DNA of 64,000 nt from Corticium candelabrum (Eukaryota > Porifera > Homoscleromorpha > Homosclerophorida > Plakinidae). Where the stretch lies: positions 6,893,125 to 6,957,124 of the forward strand of contig NC_085099.1 of the NCBI RefSeq assembly GCF_963422355.1. Reading direction: 5' to 3'. Both the position numbers and the translations under genes were made by a program. The notes under the pieces are model-generated. The model ran no database searches. It was not told the DNA's origin and saw nothing but the letters and a program-made list of their open reading frames with translations. Below are positions 10,207 through 19,919 of the stretch, one piece after another (positions within the stretch are counted from its first letter, which is position 1; each line of letters begins with the position of its first letter).

Positions 10207-13200
10207 GGAAGGTCCTTTATTGTAATATACCGAACGATACAGTACAATAAGCGTCTACAGGACTGGTAGCACTATAACAGAAGTAGAGTTCTGGAGTACT
10301 ATGTAGAGGTCCAGTCGAAGACTATACATCACAAATGATTAAAAGCAGAAATTACAACAACAAAAAAAAAACACTTTTAAGTTAAGAGATGTTGTCTCTT
10401 CTTGCCAACCAGCATCGAAAAGAGTCTTTCAGGGTGGAATGAATGACAGCTTGAAACAGATCGTCCAAGTCGCGTTGAAGAGGCTTGCACAACATGCAGA
10501 CTGCTCGTCGAGTTTCAGGAAAAATCAATCCTCTCGACCCAACCAAGAGATGCAAAAGCTCCGTCTTATACTGATGGTTAGCATCTTTGACAAGTTGGGC
10601 ATAGCGGCGTTCTTTCCGGGCCTTCGTTTCTTCCACGACTGTTTCGAATGGGACCGACAGCTCAAGCATCCAGGCCTTTTTGAGGACGGCATTCCAAACA
10701 ACAATGTCTGGACGAAGGCAGGTACAGGTTATATCGACAGGAAAATTGTATACTGATTCTGGTAGGTCGGCTACTATGGAAAACTGTTGACTAAGATGAC
10801 GTTTTAGAAAGTCCACAAATAGTCTCAGCGTATTGTCGTGTCTCTGTTTGTACAAACCTCGATCAAGTAGACTGGGACATGCATTTAGCACGTGGCACAG
10901 CGATTGGGGTTGGTGACAGAGAGGACATTGATTGCACGAAATTTTCTTCCACAACTGTAAGTTGGTTGCTGATGGGAGGGTGTCCTGGAGCCCATTTATT
11001 GCCCATTTGAACAAGTCATCGGGTAGAGATTTTAGGGACAAGGCAAAGTGCTCGGCTTCCACGTCCTTGAATCGAGCCGCTTGACCTTGTACAGACAGGG
11101 AGGTAAGATGTGACAAATGACGATTATTTGATGATTCCGTAATCGTCTTTTTGATGTTCTTTATTTTTGATTGCAGGCACCCAGGCGAAGTATCAAGAGT
11201 TGCCAAGAAACTGCCGGCACTAAATCTGGTTGATGACAACTCAGTCTCTCTTGAAATCTTTATAGTTGCCAGGGCTCTCAAGCATTCGTCATTTGATTTA
11301 GTAAATCGAAGCAGGTTGCAAGACTGTAGTCTCTTGAAAGAATCTGACGGTTGGCCAAGTTGGAGGCCGCCGTTCTTGGTGTTAAGGAAAAGGCGAGAGA
11401 CAGCTGCTGAATGAGCAAGACCGACCCATTTTTTTAAGAATTTCGTGACTACACTGTCCAATGATTGCTCGATCCATGACAAAGGAATAGATGCAATGCT
11501 CAGTAACCATGAAAGCCGCGGTAGCACCGCTCTCTTATAGAGAAGACATTTATTCATTCGGGAAACGGCTGTTTGATCGACTTTATTCAATAAATTCTTA
11601 GTAGTCTCCAGAAGCTCTCTTGAAATGTCGGCATGAGACAGATCAGACGCAATTGGAAGACCCAAGTACTTGTAGCTTTTCTTGTGTGACAAGAATGGAA
11701 TCTTTTGCCCTTGTATAGAGATTTCCGGGTCAAAGACAGTTGGATGAATCAGCCTCCGACGTGAAAAAGTTGAACATTTTGCTGCATTGACTTCTAGGCC
11801 AGACCATTCGAGGAATTGGTCTGTTCGCTTGCACACAGCATTAATTTCATGTGGACCTCTTGTGACTACGACAGCGTCATCAGCAAAACTACACAAGAAA
11901 GAGTTTTGAGCCACTGACGAAAACTGATAGGCACAAGTTGGAGCGAGAGATTCTAAAGCATCAGTGTAAAGGTTGAAAACCATGTCAAAAATAGCCACTG
12001 ACAGAGGATCCCCTTGAAATACACCGACCTCATAAGGAAAATTGGAAGTACACCAGTCATCTGTGCAAATGACTGCGCGAAGACCACAATATATATTGGA
12101 AATGAGATTTGTCACCATATCACCACAATTGTAATGGGACATTGCAAAGCGGATTAAATTATGATCAACACTTCCAAAAGCATTACGCAAGTCAATCCAT
12201 AGAATGGTTTGAAGCCGCTGATTGGCTTTCGCATCTCTGATAGCCTCCACCAATTTGAGCTGATGTTCTTGACACCCGCTGACGTGATTGATGAACCCCT
12301 TTTGGATCGATGTATCCAGATATCCATTAGATATGAGATGCTTAAACAGAGTGTCTTTGATGAATGACGTGAACACCTTCCCAACTACAGAAGTCAAAGC
12401 AATTGGTCGGAAGGTAGACGGGTCAGAAGGGATACTTTTTCCTGGTTTAGGAATTAACTTTATGACAGCACACAGCCATAGTCTTGGAACTCTGCATTGC
12501 TGAATGCACAGATTGTAGATGTGCAGGAGACCGACAGTCAAAGATGGACATCGTTTCAATAACTTGTAGCTAATTTGGTCAAGAGGACAAGGAGCCGAAT
12601 CAGAACGAGCACACTTGATTTTATCATAGATGTCTTTTTCCGTGATGACAAGATCACCCATTGGAAAGGATGGAGCATCTCTGTGCTTCAGCCACTCTGG
12701 GTAGTCAAAGCAATTTCTTGGTGACGAAGCAGAGTAAGCGGAACGAAAATAATCATAGGCAGTTGTCTGAGTAAATGAAGGACTGACTTCATTTTGGTCG
12801 GAACGAAGGATTTGTTTAGCAAATTTCCAAAAATTTGACGAAATGTCCCTCTGCTGGAATTTTGATTGTCTTTGGAAATTTGCCTTCATCTGCAGCCGTT
12901 TCATTTTTTGAAGAGATCTCACAGATTTCCGCAGGGCGGCAACAAGAGATAACAAATCATCCTTGGACATGTTGAGGGTTTTCTTTGCACGACGCAGGGC
13001 CTTCTGAGCTAATCTGTTTTCTCGTTTTGCGACCCTTAAACGTTGAGCAAGGTTGGAAGCATGACGTTTTGTTCTTTTTCTTTGGCTTGCAGAAACGCCA
13101 AAGGTGTTGCTGAAATAGTTGAAAATCCCTTTCACTAAGACGTCATTTGCTTCATCTGGGTCGATGTACGAACATACCAAAGGCACAACTGATGAAGCAA

Positions 13201-13992
13201 AATAAATGTCAGCAGTGTTCCATTCATCATCACAAGTAGGAAGTTTAAGGCGTCGAAGAAGAGGGAATTCGGTAGTATTGTTACCAAGATTTTGAACTTC
13301 CGGAGGTTCTGAAAAAGAGGTTTTTTCCATTGGGGCACAAGCAGCACCTCTAGGAGACCTGGTAACATCAGTCAAAATATTGGACGAAGTAGACCCAGTA
13401 ATTGCTTGCTCAGACATTGCATTATTACCAGTACTCAATTTGACGTAAGAGCATTTGGAAGACCGGTTTAGATGTACATCTAAACGTTTGAACGACTTCA
13501 AACAAGATGGGCATGAACGCATAACAAAATGTCTTCCGCTTGATTTAACAGAAGGGGCTCTTACTCTGTGATTGCTATCATGCTCTGGGGAAAGCGAGGC
13601 GGCAACAAGACTCATCCGGGAACTTTCAAGATGGAGTCCAACGATTTCGTTGACAGTTGGAGGAGACAGCTGAACAGTAGATGCGCCACGGCCGGCAATA
13701 AATTCGGAGTAAGGCCTTCCTTTTCTCTCATGACAAGAGTGAATGTGCCGTCCAAGAACAGCGTACAGTTTGTTGCAGAACGGGCAGGACCTTTGCTTGG
13801 ACATTTGGCCGGTAGTAAGAGTGACGATGATTTTGAATAACAACGGCTAGATGATGACAGCAAGAAGAGTAAACAGAGATATAAACAACAATCGATAGTG
13901 ATAACGGATGGCTGTGACGTCTTCTAAGGGCAGAACCACTCAGAAACCAGAGACGTTAGCAAGCATGACCAGCTGCCATGCCACATCCGGTA
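10207..13992 (-). mobile_element. Full-length RLE non-LTR retrotransposon in a (CTAT)n array
   Basis: A 3.8-kb element on the - strand lies exactly between (CTAT)n arrays at 10187-10206 and 13993-14037. Its 5' end reads TACCGGATGTGGCATGG, close to the 5' end of the unrelated-target element at 3155. Its 3' UTR ends AATAAAGGACCTTCC before the repeat. It carries one intact ORF. The layout suggests insertion into the tail of the neighbouring LINE or into an older (CTAT)n array. Confidence 0.88.
10382..13804 (-). CDS. Retrotransposon polyprotein with two zinc fingers, reverse transcriptase and RLE endonuclease
   Basis: An intact protein of 1140 residues, counted from the ATG at 13804. The frame extends 13 codons upstream without an ATG. 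The N-terminus has two C2H2/C2HC-like fingers (CPFCNKLYAVLGRHIHSCH and CPSCLKSFKRLDVHL), as found in R2-group elements for target recognition. A basic region follows (about residues 230-310). The reverse transcriptase shows LIPKPGKSIPSDPSTFRPI, FQGDPLSVAIF and the catalytic FADD at residues 640-643. The RLE part has the knuckle CPLCHQPQSLCHVLNAC starting near residue 960, RPDIVVW with D1033 and MLELSVPFE with E1048. No stops or frameshifts are visible. It is probably an R2/R4-like element; the clade is inferred from domain order. Confidence 0.9.
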   Translation of the reverse strand: MSKQRSCPFCNKLYAVLGRHIHSCHERKGRPYSEFIAGRGASTVQLSPPTVNEIVGLHLESSRMSLVAASLSPEHDSNHRVRAPSVKSSGRHFVMRSCPSCLKSFKRLDVHLNRSSKCSYVKLSTGNNAMSEQAITGSTSSNILTDVTRSPRGAACAPMEKTSFSEPPEVQNLGNNTTEFPLLRRLKLPTCDDEWNTADIYFASSVVPLVCSYIDPDEANDVLVKGIFNYFSNTFGVSASQRKRTKRHASNLAQRLRVAKRENRLAQKALRRAKKTLNMSKDDLLSLVAALRKSVRSLQKMKRLQMKANFQRQSKFQQRDISSNFWKFAKQILRSDQNEVSPSFTQTTAYDYFRSAYSASSPRNCFDYPEWLKHRDAPSFPMGDLVITEKDIYDKIKCARSDSAPCPLDQISYKLLKRCPSLTVGLLHIYNLCIQQCRVPRLWLCAVIKLIPKPGKSIPSDPSTFRPIALTSVVGKVFTSFIKDTLFKHLISNGYLDTSIQKGFINHVSGCQEHQLKLVEAIRDAKANQRLQTILWIDLRNAFGSVDHNLIRFAMSHYNCGDMVTNLISNIYCGLRAVICTDDWCTSNFPYEVGVFQGDPLSVAIFDMVFNLYTDALESLAPTCAYQFSSVAQNSFLCSFADDAVVVTRGPHEINAVCKRTDQFLEWSGLEVNAAKCSTFSRRRLIHPTVFDPEISIQGQKIPFLSHKKSYKYLGLPIASDLSHADISRELLETTKNLLNKVDQTAVSRMNKCLLYKRAVLPRLSWLLSIASIPLSWIEQSLDSVVTKFLKKWVGLAHSAAVSRLFLNTKNGGLQLGQPSDSFKRLQSCNLLRFTKSNDECLRALATIKISRETELSSTRFSAGSFLATLDTSPGCLQSKIKNIKKTITESSNNRHLSHLTSLSVQGQAARFKDVEAEHFALSLKSLPDDLFKWAINGLQDTLPSATNLQLWKKISCNQCPLCHQPQSLCHVLNACPSLLDRGLYKQRHDNTLRLFVDFLKRHLSQQFSIVADLPESVYNFPVDITCTCLRPDIVVWNAVLKKAWMLELSVPFETVVEETKARKERRYAQLVKDANHQYKTELLHLLVGSRGLIFPETRRAVCMLCKPLQRDLDDLFQAVIHSTLKDSFRCWLARRDNIS

Positions 13993-14037
<45 letters not shown>
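13993..14037. repeat. (ATCT)n microsatellite
   Basis: A perfect tetranucleotide array between the 5' end of the - strand RLE element and the start of the fragment at 14038. Confidence 0.95.
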
Positions 14038-14314
14038 GCAAGGAAGCCATTAACTTCCTTAAGTCCCTAGGGGATCGCTCCAAGGATGAATATGGTCAAT
14101 ACAACAAAAAGGATTTTATGTCAGTGTCTAGACGCCGGATTAGCGTTGCACTTCAGAAAGGCAATGCTAAAGTTATTCTAAGGAAGCTGGAAAGACTAAT
14201 TTATGCTTTTTCTTCGCTTGACCTTGCTTTCACAGACGTTCAGTCTTACGTTCATTAGAATAGACAGCAGTTTTCATTAGTCTTTTGTGCTAGAGAAAGA
14301 AACTATTTAATAAA
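14038..14314 (+). mobile_element. 3' fragment of an RLE retrotransposon inside (CTAT)n
   Basis: The segment is flanked on both sides by (ATCT)n. Its frame ends at 14258 and resembles the C-terminus of the fragment at 35806-36340: FLKSLGDRSKDEYGQYN and RRRISVALQKGNAKV correspond to FLNKLSKLYRDEEGRNN and RRRLSVQLQRCNASV. It is therefore the last about 70 codons plus a short 3' UTR of an RLE-type element. The 3' UTR ends in TTTAATAAA and then the repeat. Confidence 0.7.

Positions 14315-14360
<46 letters not shown>
14315..14360. repeat. (ATCT)n microsatellite
   Basis: About 46 bp of perfect tetranucleotide repeat forming the 3' tail of the preceding fragment and abutting the - strand ORF at 14353-14766. 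Confidence 0.95.
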
Positions 14361-14766
14361 GTCTCTCCAGGTTCAGTCGCTGTTGCCTCTCACTTTCCAG
14401 CTCGTCCGTTTGCTGCTGTATTTTCTCCAAGAAGTCGACTACATTTATGTTTGTGCTAGGAAGGCCAGAAGAACACGGTCTCCTAGAAGAGTCGTGTGCT
14501 ATGTCGTCGTTCACACCCTTTCTTTTAAGGCCGAAATATTTGTAGACACTGTTTCCTTGGTGCTTTGTCTTTTTTCTTTGTACTCTCCGCCCAAAGACAT
14601 CTCTGACCACCTTTCCGACGTCAGCTTCGAGTAGAGGAGGCTTCTGGTGTGATTGCAATAGTATACTTACTTCTGCTTGGACGTCGTTTGTCAACGAACC
14701 TTCAGACTGCGTGCCGATCTCATAATGATTTTCAAACCTGCGTAAGTTGTACGTTTGAGATCTCAA
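14353..14766 (-). CDS. Unrecognised 137-residue ORF, possible winged-helix exon cut by the repeat
   Basis: The - strand frame is open for 137 codons and stops inside the (ATCT)n array, so its natural end is lost or lies at a splice site just upstream. The stretch PLLEADVGKVVRDVFGRR followed by NSVYKYFGLKRKG loosely resembles the RFX-type winged-helix pattern (FGK-hydrophobic-R-x-VFP ... Y-x-Y-G). A coiled-coil-like end follows (DFLEKIQQQTDELESERQQR). Whether it is a host exon or part of a transposon cannot be told from this window. I do not recognise the protein. Confidence 0.35.
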
Positions 14767-15983
14767 TGCCTAGTGACGGATTCCATCAGTGCGTCTAGAA
14801 TAATAATTACCATTCGTGAAGTAAAGCTGTAGTGACACCAACGTACTGCTCTTTGGTCTGCATGGTCGATTGTACCCTACACTGGGAATGATCACCGACT
14901 GAACACTTTACACTAGAGTGGAGAGATCTCTAGGCTGCTCGACTGAACTAACAACTAGCATGCGTGGTCGTTAGCTACCTCGTAAAGAACGGAATGTTTT
15001 GACGCCCCGTTTCCTTGAAATCCTGTTGTTTTGCAGTAGACTAGACACTGTATGGCCTAGCAACACGCATGGCATACGTATTTACACTGTAGAAGAATTG
15101 GATACCACTTAATAACAAATCACGATATTATGATGCAAGCAGCGACCACTAGACGGATCCCGGGATCCGTTTATGTAACCCTGTCTGTTAGAAGGTATGA
15201 CCTCTTCAAAGTTAATTGCAGCGGAAGAAGGCGGTCTGAAACCAGTCTCTCCACGGCGAGGACTGACAATCTGGGGAATGACGAAGGCGGGGAGAGACCG
15301 GCTCGAGTCTAGGTATACTCGTGTTTGGCCAGAGTAAGCTAGCGTATGCACTGGACATCCGGGTATTCACTTTAATCTCATCTTGTCCAAATTATCCTGT
15401 AACGATGTCTCGACTGGTTGTCAGGGTTTGCGTTTTGAACTCACAGCAACGTTCAGAAAGGTATACAACAATCCTTGAGGTGCTCTTTGTGTACCAGTAT
15501 ACGTACATGTCGATATATATATATATATATATATATAAGCTAAAATAATTAAGCTGGACTTGCTTCTCTGGCCGAGCTCATCAATATCAAGATCGGACAA
15601 CCTGACAGTTTTTTCTGTCTATTTATGTGAACATTGCTCAGGAGTCGCGTTACCTCGTAACTATAGCCTCGCGAGCCAAGCCTTCCTCCGTTCTCACTGC
15701 GCAACGTCACAAGCTGTTCGCCTGCACGCACGTGAGAGGAGGTGCATGAGCCGGAACTGCTCACATGGAGGGGAGGCTTGGTTGCAAATCCGTACGTCAG
15801 CTGCTGACGTGCAGCGGCATGTTCACGTCACGAAACTTGATCTAAATACATTGTTTTCATTGGCCGGTGACGTGATGCAATCAGAGTTACTGGAGCCATT
15901 TAGCTACCCTGGAAACGCGTTTAGTTCCTTGTTCTCACCCCATAGAGTGATGATGTCCCTAACAGTTCACACGCTGGTTGAAT
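14767..15983. other. No recognisable gene; short (AT)n at 15513-15536
   Basis: Only short, unsupported ORFs occur here. A (TA)n array of about 24 bp lies at 15513-15536. I see no transposon ends or RNA gene. Confidence 0.5.
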
Positions 15984-16152
15984 TCTTACCTTTCTGAGAT
16001 ATCCAATGGTCTTGTTTTCACGTCGTCTCCCGTATTTCGGCCCGCCTTCTATTGAACGTCTGGCCACGGAAGAGTGATCGGACACCGGCTGTTTCCTCGT
16101 TCGAGGTCGGTGTACGGCGAGGATCCGAGACACTGTCCGGGGTCCGGCCCAC
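15984..16152 (+). repeat. Direct repeat A of a diverged pair
   Basis: The sequence starting ATTCTTACCTTTCTGAGA and ending in CCGGGGTCCGGCCCA recurs at 16480-16651 with many substitutions. The pair brackets about 330 bp next to the DIRS remnant, so it may be that element's terminal repeats or two copies of one insertion. Confidence 0.7.
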
Positions 16153-16479
16153 TCAACCTTTCACGTGAGGTGTCCTTGACACTCACGAAGATAGGATAAC
16201 TATCGTCCAGTATAGGGTTAAGGTGGAAAACAGAAAGGCGCGTTGCTCGGTCGGAATTATGCTAGACTGATAGCCCCTTGCGTTGCCTTCCATATAAGGA
16301 GCGCTGCGTGCACTGCACATGCTCCACACCCTCAGAGCGCGGAAAATCTCGCTCTGTCTCCAACTATCTATGTACCGTATATTACGTGTGTTACAACAAT
16401 CTCTCTGCGCGTTCAGCGCCGTTTGCGCAAGGAGAATTCATGATCAACTGCGTTTTACCTGTACTTAAACTCTTTTTGA

Positions 16480-16651
16480 ATTCTTACCTTTCTGAGAGAT
16501 CCAGTGGTCTCGTCTACACGTTGTCTCCCATATTTCGGTCCGCCTTCTATTGAAGGTCTGGTCACGAAAGAGTGATCGGACCCCGGATGGTTTCTCGCTC
16601 GAGGTCGGTGTATGACGAGAATCCGGGATATTGTCCGGAGTCTGGCCCAAT
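16480..16651 (+). repeat. Direct repeat B of a diverged pair
   Basis: Partner of 15984-16152. It shares TATTTCGG-CCGCCTTCTATTGAA, AGAGTGATCGGA and CTCGAGGTCGGTGTA-like blocks. Beyond it, an inverted pair (GTGACAGCC near 16656 and GGCTGTCAC near 16676) forms a small hairpin. Confidence 0.7.
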
Positions 16652-16871
16652 CGGTGACAGCCATTCCGCCAGGACGGCTGTCACTCGCCCAAGCCGTCAC
16701 CGATCTCTACACCATAATTCCTGATCTCTCTCTTGCCATTATTGTCTACCGCTACGACTCGTTCTATGGTTATCGATCGCTGTCTTCCAGTCCGTTCTCA
16801 TACTCATTCATGTAGTGACCGCGGTAAGTAACACTCGTACAATATCTCGTTAGCTTCTCTGTACTCTGTTT

Positions 16872-18655
16872 CTAGGATTGTCTACCTGACACGAACACTC
16901 GCGAGTAGCTGGCAACCGCGGTCGGGTCCAGCCGAACGTACCGCTTGTACGCGTCGCTTCTTCACCTCCCCAAAGTTTGGATAGTAGAGTCTTCCAATCC
17001 TCGGCAAGCCACAGCTGTTGCCGCTCCCTTTCTGAAGCTGTGACCAGAATATAAATCTGGGGACACACCGCATGCCGATAAGGCTTCCCTCGGTTGTGTA
17101 ACTAGGCGTTCTCTTGAAAGCGGTGACCCATCGGTGCAGAGGCAAAGAGGGGTCGGAGTAGCGTCCCTACGCGCTAGATATGCCAACACTGCTGTGACCG
17201 GACGGACCTCTGACTCCGTCTTTCCAACGTACACGAACACGCCCTGACGAAATGGGTCGTTCTTCGATTGTTTCAGTCGCACGCACAGTAGGGAAGGGGA
17301 TGTCACCGAAGGACAAGTGCACAGTTGGGTCGTACGCTGACCACGATGATAATGTAAACTTTCCCGCTCGGAAGAAACCAAACAAGGCTAAGAAGCAGGC
17401 AGCCCACAACATGATCACGTTAAAATTCGCTGCTTTAGGTGACAAGTGCCGTCTCAAGGGACTGAAAATTGCTGCATTAATCGGTAGTCTTGGCTGTCGT
17501 TGTGCCGAACCACAAGAGCGCTTCGCGCCCCGCAATACAAGATCCAGGCCGGAATGTATATTTTCGAACGGATTCCTGTATTTCTCTTGGATGTGAAAGT
17601 AGCGCACTGCAGATTGGTAGCTTTTGATTGTTGCATACGCCATCCTCTCCTCCGCCAAGAATGCCACGAACCAACATAGTGTCTGTTCCAATGCTTGAAG
17701 GCCACTTACTTGAGCGCGTTGACAGAACTGCAAGTAGCGCGTGTATCCCGACCGGTACAATCTAATTGTTGACGGCGCTAGCCCGGATTCAAACAGGCTT
17801 TTAGCGGACTGTTCCAATTGTCGCAGGTTCAGTTGAGGTGGAGACTGCATATGAATTCTACCGTGCCGGGCAGTGACTGCAGCGGCACGGGGTGCAACTG
17901 TGACAGGAAATCAGAGCATTTGGCAAAAAGTTACGAGAGACCGCGTCAGCGACCCCATTTTCTGTTCCAGGAATATGCGAATCGGTAAACGTAAAATTGT
18001 AGTAAGCCCCCACGAAATGGGGTATGCGAAGTAGGTGCATCACATGCGGTTCCTTGCACGACCCCTGCTTAGTGCGGTGACCATCGCCATGTTGTCTGAC
18101 ACGAAGAGTACGTATTTTCTATGAAGTCGCTGCCCGAATACCATGGGCTGCAAGAATCACGGGCACTATTTCTTTGGAGAAATGTGCACTTGTGACCTTG
18201 ACTTCGGCCAGTGGATTTGTATCCTTGATCTCTGCCATACACCACCACATCCCCATGACCCAGACGCGTCCGTTTGAATCGCTACCGACGGCAGCAAGCA
18301 ACCTACAGCGGTTAGAAGACCACAACTGTTCCAGCGGTCTATAAATTGCACCCACCAGTTGATGTCTGCCCGTGTCTCCTTGTTCAGCCTCACGTAGTGC
18401 TGGAGCTCCTCCGGTATCGATGCCAAGTCAATCAATCTCTTGACAAATATGCGACCCGGTTTAACTACCGACGCCGCATGCTGCAACGTTCCAATGAGCC
18501 CTAGCAACTCGTGTTTTGTGCAAGCGCGTTTAGCCGACCAGTTTTGCAACAGTGCTCGTGTGCGCTCTAGTTTCTCTCGCGGGAGACGCAGCAGGGCGTT
18601 CCTCGTATCAATCCCTATGCCCAGGAAAATGATGACGTCCGCCGGATCCTCTTAT
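16872..18655 (-). pseudogene. DIRS-type retrotransposon remnant: RT end, RNase H, tyrosine recombinase
   Basis: Reading the - strand from 18655, the frame gives the end of a reverse transcriptase (VIIFLGIGIDTRNALL, LPREKLERTRALL), then CTKHELLGLIGTLQHAA and VRLNKETRADINWWVQF. It continues into RNase H (QTDASGSWGCGGVW, HIPGTENGVADAVSR). From 17850 a tyrosine recombinase begins (SGLAPSTIRLYRSGYTRY). Near 17285 the frame shifts and continues (QSKNDPFRQGVFVY). The catalytic HxxR is present in GHSFRKGAAT. In the expected LGRWRSDAY motif a TGA replaces Trp near 16962, and the frame then continues SDAYKRYVRL to a stop at 16872. The order RT-RNase H-tyrosine recombinase is specific to DIRS elements. 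The copy is 5'-truncated and inactive. Confidence 0.85.
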
Positions 18656-18699
18656 TATATAGAACGATCAGGACGTCCAGGGCCTCGCACGTTTCCCGG

Positions 18700-19030
18700 G
18701 CCCGTGCTAAACGCTTCAAATATCAGTAGAGGAGTCAGCAACCATCCGAGTCTATTTGTGAGTTGTGCATATGACTTTTCGGCTGGCTTAATTCGCTGGG
18801 GCTGCTAAATCTCGGAAAGTTCGATAGGTATTGGGACCAATAATGGTCAAGAAGATCGCCACCTTTCGGGTGTCTGAGCCACCTTCCACTTCGACGCCCG
18901 TGACGCCGTTTGCAACGAAATACTGCGTAACGCGTGCCTCATACGCTGGCCAATGTTGCTGGTGAAGCTCAAACTTCTCCACTCTGCCCACTCCCCACGG
19001 TAGAGGGTCTGCTCTAATATTCTCCGACAT
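18700..19030 (-). pseudogene. Ty3/gypsy gag N-terminal fragment
   Basis: From the ATG at 19030 the frame reads VGRVEKFELHQQHWPAYEAR, VTQYFVANGV and KVAIFLTIIGPNTYRTFRDL. This is the usual opening of gag in gypsy elements of the K02A2.6-like group. Near 18788 the frame is lost and resumes one frame over as KPAEKSYAQLTNRLG. Nothing further of gag follows because the DIRS remnant begins at about 18655. It is a nested or recombined fragment. Confidence 0.75.
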
Positions 19031-19552
19031 CCTCGTCGCCAATGTAATGCACCGTAAGTTTCTAGCTAGACAAGGAGGAATACGCCTACTAGGGTTAGTA
19101 GAAGTGGACTTAAGTACGCCCAAACACAACTGTTATTACTCACTCAATAGACACTACAAGAACAGTGCATACTAACCGCAACTCTAATTGACTCCACCCA
19201 CAATATACTACACAGCTTCATACAAAGAGGAAGAACCAGAGACAGCAGATGGTGACGCTCGTTTCCAGAAACCGAATTTGTTCGTTAGATATGGAATAGG
19301 AAATTGCGGAAACGGAAATTGCGACATACACCGACATGCGTATAGTCTAGTGTGCCCAAACAAGCCGTCTGAAGTGACGCTGAAAAACTGATTAACAGGC
19401 TAGACAAGCATTTTGCACCAACAAACGGCAACAATGTAAATTGTCGAGGAAGCACAACAACGTTGTTTGCGCGCTGGTCGGTACCATGTATACGTGATCA
19501 CGAGCCAATACGTGCAGCAAGAACTAGATCGCATAGAAACACAAAATATAGT

Positions 19553-19669
19553 GGAGAGGGAGAGGGAGAGGGAGAGGGAGAGGGAGAGGGAGAGGGAGAG
19601 GGAGAGGGGAGAGGGAGAGGGAGAGGGAGAGGGAGAGGGAGAGGGAGAGGGAGAGGGAGAGGGGAGAGA
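19553..19669. repeat. (GGGAGA)n hexanucleotide array
   Basis: About 117 bp of GAGAGG units with a few single-base interruptions. One strand is pure purine, so triplex or G-rich structures are possible. Confidence 0.95.
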
Positions 19670-19919
19670 GAGAGAGCCATAGCGAATGGGCAACGCCCTT
19701 GGTTCCAATTCCGGAGGCGGTTGGATCTATATACGTATACAATAGTGTAGGGTCTTTAATTAAAGTTGCTATCAACTCAGCTTTGAAGACGGATCAATAT
19801 CCACTAACTAGGCCAGATCAAAGATCTGCTAGCTACTTTAACAAGATGGCAATACTTGCATGGATCATTTGGCCCAAGCTTATCTACTGCAAGTGCCTTG
19901 CCTCTAGACAAGGAATCTA

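Noticed and set aside
10187-14360. (CTAT)n arrays as a CRISPR-like or spacer-repeat array
   Set aside because: They are perfect tetranucleotide microsatellites around retrotransposons in an animal genome; no spacers.
19400-19775. Ser-Leu-Pro and Gly-Glu-Arg repeat ORFs
   Set aside because: Translation of the (GGGAGA)n array in different frames.
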